Source: Pisolithus tinctorius (lineage: Eukaryota > Basidiomycota > Agaricomycetes > Boletales > Pisolithaceae). Taken from it: a stretch of DNA of 64,000 nucleotides. The translations under genes were made by a program, and so were the position numbers. Within the stretch, counting starts at the first letter, position 1. Each line of letters opens with the position of its first letter. Below the pieces are notes generated by a model, which saw only the letters and a list, made by a program, of their open reading frames with translations, did no database searches and had not been told where the DNA came from. The stretch is from contig JANFAH010000033.1 of the NCBI GenBank assembly GCA_024663395.1, forward strand, positions 124,001 to 188,000. The letters run 5' to 3'. This document shows positions 10,708-23,700 of this stretch, piece by piece.

Positions 10708-13700
10708 TCACTTCAGCTTGTTCAATATCGAGGATCCCTCTGTGGAAAGGTTGTTGAGTGTTACAGATTGTTACCATAGTTTTAGGTTCAAACACAAATG
10801 AAGAATACTCACTGTTCGCTATTGTTTTCACTCCTCTTTCAACTTGGGCTCTCGCATCCCTGCCTGCGACGTTCTCAACGACGCTCAGAGCTCTCCCTGC
10901 AAGAGTCCCTCCTCTCGTATTTCCGTCGTTCTGACCGTTCGGATTGTAGTTGTAGTTGCCATACGTGGTGCCGCCATAGGAAGAGTCCTGCGCATAAGGC
11001 GCATAGTACCCCGACGACTGAGGATGGGCCGCTGGACCTTGATATAGAGGAAGTGAGAATAGCATGTCAGCACCAGGGAAAAAGGGACAGATACAGACAC
11101 AGTGGACAGATACCCACGAGGTGGAATTGGCGGTGGTGGAGAGCTCGATCCTGGTGGATTTGTATAGGAAGAATACGAATGGGGGTGAATCGGTGGAGCT
11201 GGCGAGCTCCCATAGCGATGAGGCAAGTGCGGCCCCATCGGAGGTGGACTGCTTTGGTTCGGATAATAGTGTTCAGGTGCGGGCATCGGTGCAGAAAAGT
11301 CTACGTGGCCCTGACCATGTCCACTACCCCATCCACCTAACGGTGAGTAGGGTACAAAGTAGGGGTCTTGTGGTGGTCCAGTTGTAGGGTTGTACGGAAG
11401 TCCAGCTGGCGGGGAGACGGGTCTTCCCACTATTTGGGAAGACGCGGTAGATGGACGGGGTGAGTGCGCCTGGGACTGTGAGACCGGCGGTACCGTAGAG
11501 CTAGGCATAGGCATCCTCAGTGGGCCACCATCAGGAGAGTGATGCAAGTGAGGCTTTGTCGAAGGTGACGGGGGTGCAGGTGGGCGCGAAGACAAATCCA
11601 CAGAAGGCAAACGTGCAGACGCAGTAGAGGATGTGGGTCGACTGGATACATTGGGAGGGGGCTGCGGGGAAACTATCGGGCGAGTGGACATGTTGACCGG
11701 AACCGGATGTGCAGAGATTGACTGGGGTGATGGAAGGCTGCCACTCACAGCCATTGACGTTGAGGCAGGGATGGACGATGCGGAAATAGAAGGATTCCTG
11801 GCTGGGACAGGGGGTGGCGGACCAGATGGAAGCGGTGCGTTCATGCCACTCCTGCCAGCAGCAAGTGACATATGTTGCGTTTGTTGAACGACGTCCTCAA
11901 TTGAGTAAGGAGGAGGTGCATCCTCGATAGCACCGCTCGTTTCTGCGCCCTGCCACTTGTGATACGCTTGGCCAGCTTCTAATGTATGCATTTGAACGCC
12001 GAGGTCTTCATAGTGTGGTCTTGTCGACCAATAATCTTGCAATTCCTTGACAGGGAAGGTCTCCATGAGGACCCGATCTCCGTGAAAACCCTCGGCAGCG
12101 AACCCAGCAATACGCATGTACCAATCCGAGGGAAGGTCACGTCCATCTACATCGAGCGCTATGAAGTTGAAATTAGGGTGCACGGGCAGCTGTGAGGATT
12201 TGGACACGACGGGCATAAACACTGTGCCTTCATCATATCTGCAAATAAGGCAAGGCAAAGCCGCCGGCTCGTCATGCAAACACTGGTAGCACCAAGTGAG
12301 AAGAACGTACTCATCCCACATGGCTCCATAGATCGTGCGCACTCCTGCACGACGAGCATTGTATATTTGCTTCCATAGGAATCTGCCACCATTACGCTTA
12401 ATGTCATTTAGGCCCCATTTTCCCTGGGAGAGGTTGTATCCCTGCACGAATGAGCTTCATACTTGGAAAATACACCAGCAAGGAAAGGACACGTACACTT
12501 CCTCCAGGCAAGACGACAGGGATGTAGTCTACTTTCTTACCTGTCTCCTCCGAGAACTTTCTGAGGTAATCCGCATCCGCCTTGACGCGCTCTTCTCCCC
12601 ATCGGTCTGCATCTTGCTCGTTACCATACCTTCCGACGGTCCACGGGCTGATAGCGTCAAAAACATCCGTCCACATACTCACGAAGTTGGGATTGCGATC
12701 GGCGTCGGATGTTGATGTCCTCCAATGCCCTGGAACGCCAGCCATAAGATATATCCCACCAGGAGTATTGGAGCGGAAAAATGTCCCTATCGAGCGTACG
12801 AGCTCAGGACTGTGGTTACGGTCGTTGAAACCGAAGCCTATATAGCGCAGCAGCTGTTTACCACAATTCGACAAGTCCGAGAGAGACACAAACCCCATAA
12901 AGCGACCACAGGTCGTCCATTTTCGCGTAAGTAGTTTGGACTGTCAAGAATGCGCTGGTCGCGAAGAAGGTGGATCCAATCTTGTTCCAGAACATGTTGG
13001 ACGCGGTCAGGGGATACGCCTGAGACATCATACCTGCAACAGGCCACGCCCAGCACAAGTCAGTGAGAAGTAAATGGGCGCATAGATTGTCCAAACGGAC
13101 ATGATAGCAAAGACTCTCCCCTCCGCTTCAGCGGCTTCCCTGACGCGTTCCCCAACTTCATCCCTGACACGCCGTATTCCCTGACTCCCCCTCTCTACAT
13201 CACATTCGCCGGCGAAGCGTTGCAGAAACGCGCCATCGACACCATGAAGAGCCATCCAATGGAAATGACGCCTGACTGTCTTTGGGTGACGCGATGAGAA
13301 CACGAAAGCCGGTTGACCATCTGCCATGTTGAGCCCTTGGAGAGGAAACAGCTCCGATGGGGAGTATTCGGACGTGTCTGGCCATAGATCAACGTTGGGG
13401 CGGCCGCCTTGGGAGATGATGCCGCTTGTCCAATGAAGCCATCCGTGGTGCCCTGTTTGAACGGGCGACAAGGTGACTCAGCGCGAAACTGGAAACCAAC
13501 TGGATGAATGTATACCTGGATAGATGGGTTCTCCATCACCTGCACAAGTGAACCTAGCGAAATAGCGATCAGTGGGTGCGATGGGTTTTGGACCGCCACC
13601 TCAGCCGTACTCCAATGTACCATCAGTTGGGTTGAGGTGTAGACACTTACCACCCCTGATATCCAACGAGGACCTTGTCCTGTATAGTTTTTGGGTTCGC

Positions 13701-13862
13701 TCTGCCCGATAACGAAGTGAGTCAGCTACCCTCTGTCGAGCCTGTCGTCGTGGCCAGTTTACCTTCTCAATGTTCGCCCTTGGTGCTCACTTCCGTGCAT
13801 GATTGGGTTGTTCGAGTGGCCGTAGTCACACCACGGCTGAACTGGTTGCGGAGGCTGGCATA
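10708..13862 (-). CDS. GH71/GH99-like glycoside hydrolase with proline-rich C-terminal extension
   Basis: Minus-strand, multi-exon. Reading exons in order gives KVLVGYQGWFTCAGDGEP, GWLHWTSG, VDLWPDTSEYSPSELFPLQ, HFHWMALHGVDGAFLQRF, FAIMYDVSGV, RPVVALWGFGFNDR and GGIYLMAGVPGHWR. After these come SPWTVGRYGN, then RFLWKQIYNARRAG, and AMWDEYDEGTVFM. These are hallmarks of the GH71/GH99-like family, often auto-annotated in fungi as xylosidase/arabinosidase; the substrate is unknown. After about residue 400 there is a long Pro/Ser-rich tail with Tyr and Gly repeats. It ends in a predicted amphipathic segment and the spliced terminus ILNKLK (stop at 10708-10710). No signal peptide is visible, but the first exon (upstream of about 13730) is not resolved. 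The tail is not part of the usual catalytic family. Confidence 0.7.
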
Positions 13863-14132
13863 GCCATGGAGTCGGACTCAGTAACAAAAGCTTACACAAC
13901 GTCACCAACTAGGCACGTCGCAGCCCTGATGGCCTGATGATTGTCAAGCAATTGATTCCCCTGGCTGTGCAGTTCGTGGGGTGTAGGCTGGTCTAGGACC
14001 AGTTTGATCCGGAGGGATACGTATATCGCTGGCGTCTGCCCTTCTCCCAGCGACACTCTTGCCAGCCAGACGAACGAATAATGGGACAAGAAACGCCTAC
14101 AGAGAAGCATCATTTTTTCAGTTTTCGAAAGC

Positions 14133-17100
14133 ATGGGGCACGCCGATCGTCTCGATCGCCTTCCAGTCGCTCATATTTCTTCGCAGAAAGACAGTGCCAA
14201 TTCGGATGAAGCTCAGTCCAATCAGGCTCCTCACGATAAAGAAAGGTCTCCAGCGTGGCCAAGTTGGCTTGGAGGGGTACGTGTCCTGTTCAATGGGGAA
14301 TACATTGTGCTGATGTAGTTAAAGCATTCGCGATCCTCCACTAGTCACTCAAAGGATGGTCAGAAGGCGAGAGCTGAGGTGAAAGAAGACGAGGGTGGTC
14401 GTGTGGTTTTAACAACTGTTCAGGTGTCCGTACAAAAGGATGAACATCAAACAGAATCTCAAGGTAGTCAACCTCCAGCGCCTGTACTTCGTGAGGACCC
14501 GAAGGCACGTTCCAGCCCCAAGAAGAGGATCGCGATCGTTGACTATGTGTACTATCAGGATGAATCTGCGACCACCCCAAAACGTGCGGACGCCGTGACC
14601 GTGGACCAAGCGATCGACAACGCTCAGAAGGGCGTGGACAAGTTGAATCTTATCCCGGGTCTTGCACAAGGCGCCGCCAACACCGTCGGGATGGCAAGCA
14701 CCGCGATGAATAAGATAGATTCCGTAGACTCCTACCTAGCGCCCTTGAAAATCTTCAACTCGGTCATTACCACCATCGCTGGGGTGAGCTGGGTTCAAAA
14801 CATGTTAACTGTCCAGATTTGTCTGAAGTGTCTATAGCTCCATCCGTATGCTGCTATTGCGTTGGCAGCTTTGACGACCGCCTCCAATGTAGGTGCTAGT
14901 TCATGGTCTCTTCTGCATACCGATTCAGGGTCTTATGTCTTGGTAGCTGATACTTGCGCAAGCGACTCTCGATGCTACCATACATGACCTTCTTGCCAAA
15001 GTTTCAAATGTTTATCAGTTCCTCTTGGGAGATGGAGTGCTTGCTAGAGTGACCTCAATGAAGGACACATTAGCGCAGACTGCGCAGATAATGCACGAGT
15101 GCTCTCAGTTCATTAGCAACTATTCAGAGACGAAGAATTTTTGTATGTTGATCGCTCGCACCTGTTCCCGATCTCCATCTCTGACGACGCTGTAACAGGG
15201 ATCAGACTAGGAAAGAATGTTCTTACCGAAACGAAAACTGCAGTCACCCGTTATAACGATGCGCTGGATGGCGTGATGCAGCGATTTCGCGATGTTGCTG
15301 TACGGGACATTCTTGAAGATGTTGGCCGCATTGGTAAGCTTTCAACTCGTCCATTTCGTTGCGCTCTGAACTCGCCATGCCTGTTTTCTAGGAGACGATT
15401 TACAACTGGATGGTCTGGCCTACGCAGCAGGCGCCGGGCTAAATACCACCAAGAAATGTCTCGAAGGCACGAGAACGGAAATTCTTTCGGAGATCGTAGA
15501 CTGGATCAATAGTCCTGAAGTTGACTCTCCCCGCGTGTTTTGGCTTTTTGGCCAAGCGGGCACAGGCAAATCAAGCATCGCTCATACCGTCGCCATGAGA
15601 TTCAAGGACTTGGGGAGACTCGGCTCGTGCTTCTGCTTCGCTCGCGATCGCCAGACGGAACGTCGCCACGAGAAGATGTTCACTACTATTGCACGCGACA
15701 TGGCCGGTCGCGATTTACTGTTTAGAGCAGCACTGGCCGAAGCGATTGTCAGTGACCCCTCGCTCAGGACTACCCCTGACGTCACCCAACAGTGGGAGAA
15801 GTTGATTCGAGAGCCTCTGTCGAAAGTTACAGACACTGCGTTAGGAAATGTCTTGATCGTCATCGATGGGTTAGATGAGAGTGGTGGGGAGGCAAGCCGG
15901 GAGTATATTCTTAAGATTCTTGCGTCAGCGCAGGCTGAAGGGTTCCCTTCAAGTATCCGCATTTTCATCTCATCTCGCCCGCTGCCTGACATCCAAACCG
16001 CGCTCTCTGGTTCTTCGCATGTGAAACTCAGGCCTATGGATACCATCCCTCCCGAGTCAACAGAACGCGACATACGCATGTATATCTCGGAAAAGCTACG
16101 CAACTTGGGCGATGATTTCAACGACGAGGACGTCACTCACCTTGCGCAGAAATCCGATGGCTTATTTGAATGGTCTCGTCTCGCTTGCGAGTTCATCAGA
16201 TCCTACAAAGCAGGTGTCACTCCCAAGGAGAGGTTTGAGGACCTCATCTCGCTCACACCCGGAGCTGGTAAACCTCTTTTGGATGAGATGTACCGTGTTA
16301 TTCTGGCAGATATCATGGACGACTCTCCGAAAGCATTGGCTCGCTTCCACTCCGTCATGCGACAAATCATGTGGACGTTGGAACCCCTTTCTTTGGCATC
16401 CCTGAATACAATGCGTCGCGCTTTCATCGATCGTACAGACCGCTTCAAGGTGGAAGTCATTCTTACTTCCATGGCGTCCCTGTTCAGCGGCATCGCTGAT
16501 ACATCGATTCCTGTTCGGCCCCTGCACTCATCTTTTTATGACTTCCTGACAGATGAGAAGCGAAGTGAGAAATTCCATGTTGATGCTTCGAATGTGCACG
16601 CAAACCTAGCGACCGGGTCGCTTCATGTCATGCAGGAAGGCTTGCGGTTCAATATTTGCAAGTTGGAAAGTTCGTACATGCGCAACTCTGAGATCAGCCA
16701 TCTGGCCGAGCGCATAAAAGAGTGCATCCCAGACCATTTGTCGTATTCCTGTCGATTCTGGCACACCCACGTTAGGGAAACGAAGTTCGATGCACACATA
16801 GCCGCAGAGGTGAAGGCGTTACTCGCTAACGAGCGAGTGCTGTTTTGGCTGGAGGCACTAGGTCTTCTCGACGCGCTTAGCAACGTTCCTGAAGCTCTAA
16901 CCGCTGTGCTCGGTTGGCTAGATGTGAGTGACCGATTTCCCTGCAAAACGCGTGCTAACTTCAACCTTGCTAGGGTCACGATGGCTACGAAGACGCCATA
17001 GCGGTTGCGAGAGACACCATTAAATTTGTGAGGCGCTTCAGCAGCACCATCGTGCAGAGTACTCCACATCTGTACCTATCTGCGCTTCCGTTCTCGCCTG

Positions 17101-19442
17101 CCAATTCTGTTTTGGCCACACGATTTGCCAAGAAGTTTACCCGACTTCCTCATCTCGCTCGAGGGCGCGACCTAGACTGGTCAAATGTTCAGATCGTTAT
17201 GGAAGGACACACTTCCTATGTGTGGTGCGTTGCGTTCTCGCCTGATGGGAAGCGGATTGTATCGGGCTCGGATGACCTCACTGTCCGGATATGGGATGCC
17301 GAGACTGGACTGCAAGTAGGGAAGGACATAGACGGACATACCGATACTGTCCTCTGTGTCGCTTTTTCACCCGATGGCAAACTCATTGCCTCATCTTCTG
17401 ACGACAAAACGATCCGTCTTTGGGATGCAGCCACAGGCGACCAGCGTGGTAAACCCTTCGAGGGACACAAGGGTGGTGTCATGTGGGTTTCGTTTTCTCC
17501 TGACGGTCACTTGTTGGCGTCCGCGTCATCCGACAAGACCGTCTGCGTCTGGGATTTGGAAGCCGGCACTCGACTCGGTCCTCCCTATGAGGGACACACA
17601 GAAGATATATACGCAGCCACTTTCTCTCCCGATGGCAAACGGATTTTATCGGGCTCAGATGATAGCACCATCCGTATATGGGACGTGGAAACTGGTTCAC
17701 ATGTCACAACGCTCGAAGGACATACCGGCGGCGTCTATGGCGTGGCATTCTCTCACGACGGGAAGCTCATTGCGTCGGCTTCTGAGGATGAGACCATACG
17801 CTTGTGGAATGGAGAGACGTATGCACAAGTGGGCGAGCCTTTGGAAGGTCACACTGACGCAGTCCAGTGTATCACTTTCTCACCGGGCAACAGACGGATA
17901 GCTTCGGGTTCCGAAGACGGAACTATTCGTCTTTGGGATACAGAAACCGGGAAACAGGTCGGCAATTCCTTTGTGGGACATACAGACGCCGTTCAATCTG
18001 TTGCGTTCTCGCCCGATGGCAAACGCATTGTGTCTGGTTCGGACGATTTCACAATACGTGTGTGGGACGTGGAAAGCGGACTGCAAGTCGGAAGCTTCAC
18101 CGAAGGACATTCTGGTGTTTCCTTCCCGGTCACTGTTTCCCCGGATGGTCTGCAAATTCTGTCAACACCAGGCGACAACACGATATGCCTGTGGGACTCG
18201 AAGACAGGTGTTCAAATTGGCAGTGCTTTCGAAGGGCACACCGAACCGGTCAACGCCATCGCCTTCTCACCAGACGGTAACCAGATTGCCTCAGGTTCAG
18301 CAGATGGAACTGTCCGTTTATGGAATGTGAAGGATGGAACGCCGAATGGTGCACCATTCGAAGGGCACACTGATGGAGTGCGTTGTGTTGCCTTTTCGCC
18401 TGACGGGACTCGCCTCGCTTCCAGCTCGTTTGACTCCACCATTCGTATGTGGGATGTATCAACGGGCAAAGCGGTAGGTACACCGTTCAAGGGTCACACT
18501 GAATGCGTGTGCGGGGTTGCTTTCTCACCAGACGGGAAGCGGCTGGTCTCGTGTGCCCATGATTCTACTCTCCGTATATGGGATGTAGACACTGGTTCAC
18601 AAGTAGGCAGCCCACTCAATTCTGATGGATGGAACTGTGGGGTTGCATTCGCTCCTGACGGCAAGACGATCGCGTCAGGCAGTGACGACGATTATGTCTT
18701 TATATGGGATGCAGAAACTCAAGCGAAACTTCGGGCCCTCGAAGGGCATATCCACTGGGTGAAGACGGTTGCCTTCTCACCTGACGGTACTCGAATCGCA
18801 TCAGGCTCCGATGACCATACCATTCGCCTTTGGGACTCCCAAACGGGCGCGTCTATTGGGGATCCTTTGAAGGGACATACCAGTGGGGTCGAGTCAGTTG
18901 TCTTCTCTCCGGACGGCAAGCACATCATATCTAGTGCCCGGGACTGTACGGTACGCGTATGGGACTTGGAAGACTGTCCCGTCCACGAACCCACGGAACT
19001 CATATCTTTCCCTCCAGAAAGTGAGTATGCGGTGTCATTCTCATTCAAACTTTTCTTGACATACAACACAGACATGGACACGACTCATAAACTTCACCCC
19101 GATCCTTTGAACGCAATTTCCCCCGACAATCCATGCAATGATACCAAGCACGTTAAAAAATACCCAGTATACTTCTCCTTTACCCCGGATCATGCATTGC
19201 GCGATGCCGAGAAACTTTTTGACGGTGTTGGTGACGTCAAGGACTGGCGGGATATGATTCGAGTAGAGCCCGATGGGTGGATTGTGGGGCCTCAGAAACG
19301 TTTGCTGTTATGGGTACCCCTGACATACCGGTCATCACTTCGGTTGTTGCGAAACACGCTGATGATCCCAAAAGGTGGAATGGAGTTGGATCTAAGTGAT
19401 ATGGCTCACGGGGATGTATGGCAGGAATGTTTCGTGGAGTGA
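14133..19442 (+). CDS. NACHT-WD40 STAND/NLR-like protein with 14 WD repeats (NLR1)
   Basis: Eight exons join without a frame break: 14133-14276, 14355-14783, 14838-14888, 14947-15142, 15199-15333, 15392-16923, 16974-19020 and 19072-19442, giving about 1634 residues. Residues 1-320 are a helical N-terminal region of the type common in agaric NLRs (TATIHDLLAKVSNVYQFL, YSETKNF, WIRLGKNV). NACHT starts near residue 367. It has a Walker A motif GQAGTGKSS and a Walker B-like VLIVIDGLDES. From about residue 905 there are 14 WD40 repeats of the GHT..V..VAFSPDGK..ASGS.D.TIRLWD type, enough for two seven-bladed propellers. A conserved tail follows (PDGWIVGP-like, ELDLSDMAHGDVWQ). Such proteins are proposed fungal non-self sensors; the ligand and downstream effector are unknown. 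The start is chosen because its exon joins in frame to the next. Confidence 0.88.
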
Positions 19443-19574
19443 TAACAGACTGAGCATTACCCCGGTTTTGATACCCTCTGTGTAGTACTTCTATCAAATG
19501 TATATTTAGTTCGAAGTTTCACTGGAACTAACTTGAGTTCTGTTACTGTAATACAATCTTGGGGCGTACCGACC

Positions 19575-20452
19575 ATGGACGAGACCGCCAGGGAACTTGC
19601 AGCAGTTGTCGTCAACAAGTTAGATTCGTAAGTTAAAAGCTTCCAAACTTTCACCGTGCGATATCGATGGCATTTCACCCCGACCTCCAGAATACCGCCA
19701 AACGCCCGACTACTCATTGCAATCGCTGGGTTCCCCGCGTCTGGGAAATCTACGCTAGCTGTCTTGGTTGTCGACCACGTCAATGCGCTGTTGGCAAACG
19801 CAAATACCGAGCACCGAAGTGATGCGACTCCACTCCCCCAGGCTATCATGATCGGTCTCGACGGCTGGCACCTTACTCGCGCACAGCTCGATACCATGGA
19901 AAATCCTAAATTAGCCCACGATCGTCGTGGAGCACATTGGACGTTTGATGCTCAATCCTACGTCTCGTTCGTTCACCTCTTGCGTGCCCCTGTCTGTGAG
20001 AGCACTACAGTGATCACCGCTCCCTCGTTCGACCATGCACTCAAAGACCCAACGCCCGATGCAGTGGCTGTTTATCCTCACCACCGCATCGTAGTCATCG
20101 AAGGTCTGTACACGATGCTTGACGTTGACGTGTGGAGAGTAGCTGCTGAGGCGATGGATGAGCGGTGGTGGGTTGACGTTGATTGGGAAATCGCAAGGGA
20201 AAGATTGGTCAAGAGACATGTCCTCACTGGTGTCGCAAAGGACATGCAAGAAGCCAATTGGCGAGCCGACGAGAATGATGGACCAAGTGAGTGACGTCAC
20301 GACGACGTTGGCATTCGATCTTCTTCTGGCATCTCTACACAATTGCAAGTTTGCTGACCTCTTGAATAGATGGGAAATTTATAGTTGACAATTTGTACAA
20401 GCCAACACGGAATGTTAGAAGCATTGATGACCCTTTGTATACCCTTCCGTGA
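19575..20452 (+). CDS. Yfh7-like P-loop kinase (uridine kinase/phosphoribulokinase fold)
   Basis: Three exons (19575-19627, 19691-20286, 20370-20452) give 243 residues. A Walker A motif GFPASGKST lies at about residues 29-37. It is followed by IGLDGWHLTR, RRGAHWTFDA, the Walker B-like IVVIEGLYTML, and a lid/Arg region RLVKRHVLTG. The C-terminal exon starts NGKFIVDNLY, which matches the end of the family. Yeast Yfh7 is an ATP-dependent kinase of this fold with an unsettled substrate, so no reaction can be assigned. It starts about 130 bp after the NLR1 stop on the same strand, with no shared function evident. Confidence 0.8.
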
Positions 20453-20743
20453 ATGTAGTCGTGAGTGACGTTGATCGTACTCGGTCTTCCTAGCTCGATG
20501 GAATGTAGATACAATCTGTATGATGCTGTCCTAAGTATCTTGCTGCCTCCGACTATTGGAACAAGCCATGCTTCTCTAATTTCAACAACTACGTATCGAT
20601 GTATATTATATCTCGTGACACATACGGGACGGAAAAGGAGCGAAGTTTAACAAATGAGTGGAATCAGACTACCTAACGCTCGGTTCGATCGTAAAAATTC
20701 AAGAAAAGAAACAAAATAAACCAATACTCTAGATATCAACTGA

Positions 20744-23700
20744 TCACCAGCGAGTCCAAGCGGCGAACGACTGCTGGAATCCAGTCGGGTTGCTAGCCTC
20801 GTCAATGATACCCTTCTGATCAATGCTAAGTTGGTAATCTGTGCCGACCGTCGAGAACCCGTAGACTTGGATCGTAGAGGCGTCGTCCACATTGAAAATC
20901 TGGGCTTGACAACTCACGTTCGTAAGGCAAGCGGTGGAGTAATTCTGAAACGCAAAAAAAGTTACATCGTCAGTCGAAATAAGGGTGGCAAGGCTGTGGC
21001 GTAAGTACCTGGAAGAAGCTATAGAATCCGCCACCTAAGATGATGTTAGAAACAGAGCGGAAAAGACTGTACTGCCAACTCACCGAACAGAGTTATGCTC
21101 CAAGACCTCTGGACATATAAAGCCCACGCCCTACCGACTGTTCCCTCAAAGGTTGGATCGGCATACTTTTTGTTAATGGAGTAAGGCGCAGGGGCTTGTG
21201 GAACCGGTTGGTAGTAAGGCTAACCCGAGAACAACTCAGATAACTTTTGGGAAACCAGTCAAAGGGTCTCACCGTCTCTGTCTGTGCGAGCCCGATCCAG
21301 TGACTTTCGGCACCATTCAAATTATACTGATAAAGTGCAGCGTGTTCCGCTGTTGTACACATGAGACATCGCCAAGCGCATAAAATGACCAAACTCACAA
21401 GCTAGAAATAGTCGTTCAGTATTCCATGGGGGCATTGGTAAAAATAACTAGCATACCTGTTCCAATTAACCACACAGGGCCAAGCGACTCGGAAAGGAGA
21501 CCTCGTCCGGTGAACACGTTAATTTGACGGAGCTGGGGATCCTCCATGTCGTGGTCGGCGGTCCATGCCCATGTACCCTATGAAAAACTCAGTATTCATA
21601 ATTGGTGAACAGAGCGGTCGATTACCTCGAGATAGGCGCTAGAACCTTGCGTCAGGTGCAATGACATGAACGCTGCCATGCAATTAGGACTTTGGGACCC
21701 CGCAGGGCACTCGGCAAGTTGTAAGTCAGTCCCCGCAGCTAGGACGAGGACCATGTCAGTAAAAGAAGGGCTCTTGCCAAGTAGACAAACCTCCTCCGAT
21801 CCTGGTTTCGTATGTGGGTGATCAGTTTGTACTGGGCGTTTCAGATGATATAGCATACCGGATATAACTGTCCCACATTCCTGCGCCACCTTGAACACCC
21901 ACAGGCTCGTGCACGTTCCACTCCACAACAATGGCACCGGGAGCTTCGAGACTCAGTAAAACAGAGTGTGAACAAAAAGCAAAAAGATATCTCACCGGGT
22001 CCACGAGTGGTGAAGACGATGTCAGTGATCTCAAGGATTCCACTTGGTGTAAAGATACTATTCGCACCGAACAGGCAGTCAGGTCCGCCTACGCCATTGA
22101 CTCCGAGGAAGTTGCTAGGACAAGCCTCGCCAACTTGTACCACAGCCCTTGGTTTGCTCTCGTCCTGGAACTTCGAGCCGCCACCCATGATGACGGACCA
22201 AGCTTCGCCTGCGACCTGAGAGCCAGCGGGAATAATAAGTGTATCGGTGATGTAGTAGGTTCCAGCATCGAAGAATATGAGCTTGCAACCCGCATACTGT
22301 AAGTGACTCAGCTTCGATGAATATAAGCAGCAGAAGTCGTAGTATATACCTCGTCGAACACCTTTTGAAGGGCCGTGGTGTCATCCGTGACACCGTCACC
22401 CGTCGCACCCATGGATCTAACGCTCACTATCTGATCAAGAGCGTAATCTGCGTACTGGGGATGAGATTTGCCGAAGATTCTGCCCTCAGAGTCAAGGAGG
22501 TTTCCTGCTTTCACCGGGCCTGGTATCGACCCCTGGGTAAAAACTGGCTGGCCATCAGTGCCGTGGTAAACGTTGCCTTGGGCCCAAGACTGGATGCAAG
22601 TAGTATCGTTGGTACCCTTGAGTACTACCTCGCCATCTTGGACGCCGACCGCGACGGGGACATTGTGGAGAACGATATTATTTAATATAAGGGAACCTCC
22701 GAGGGAGCTGTTGACAGGGGTCGTTGTTGAGACGAATATTTCGGTGTCCATAACTACGGCGTCGATGATTGCTTCCGAACCGACACCCTGGCCTAACATT
22801 GAGCGTAAAGAAAACATAGAAACTGCTAACTTACCCCAGTGCCAGAGGTAATGTTAAAGCCAACCTTTTGATTGCAAGTGAGCGGGTCCTGGTAAGGCGA
22901 GATGGATACGTACCGTACAGTTGTTGATTGAAACCCCTTGCCATGTCCAACCTGCTCCACAGTAAGGAACTGTCACTCGGTCATATGGCGCGTGCGGAAA
23001 CTTACCCCAATTCCACGGGACAGCAATAGCTTTTAAGGCTCAAAGTCAGAGCGTCCCAGAGAAAAAAATTCAAAAGCATACTTACCAACTACCGCATCAT
23101 TTACGGTGATGTTCCGGACAGTAAACTGTTGATTGCCAACGTAAATGCCGTTCATGCCTAAGTTGCATTATGTTGACTAAGAGCTGAAACTCTGGTCCTT
23201 CCGACTTACCTCCATTGAATATGATATCTAATAATTCATCAGGTACAACACTCGCGCGCCTACGGACAACTTACCACCCATAAAGCCACCACTGCGGGAA
23301 GTATGTAATCAGCTGACTTGCATGTTGCCCAGGCGTGTAACTTACCTGCCATTTTCCATGTAAAGACCTGACGACAAGCAGTTAGCCGCTACTACACTGC
23401 CGAAGGAATGGTATCAAACCTTGGTGCTGCGTGCCGTTTTCTTTTGACATTTCTACGACGACATTGATTAATGAGGTGGCTTGGGAAACTTGCCAGTGAA
23501 GACCGATGGCAGGGGCTGTGGTAGGCATTTGGCGGAGGTCGATGATCAAGTTACGCACTGATCGATAGCTGTACACATCGAGAGGGCGCGTTGAGATCAG
23601 CTGTTGGCCATCCCCTAAACTCACAAGTTGTTCTGGTTGATAAACCACTGCGAGCCATCAGCCATGTACGGATCCGCATCTAGCTAGGCGTCAGAAAAGC

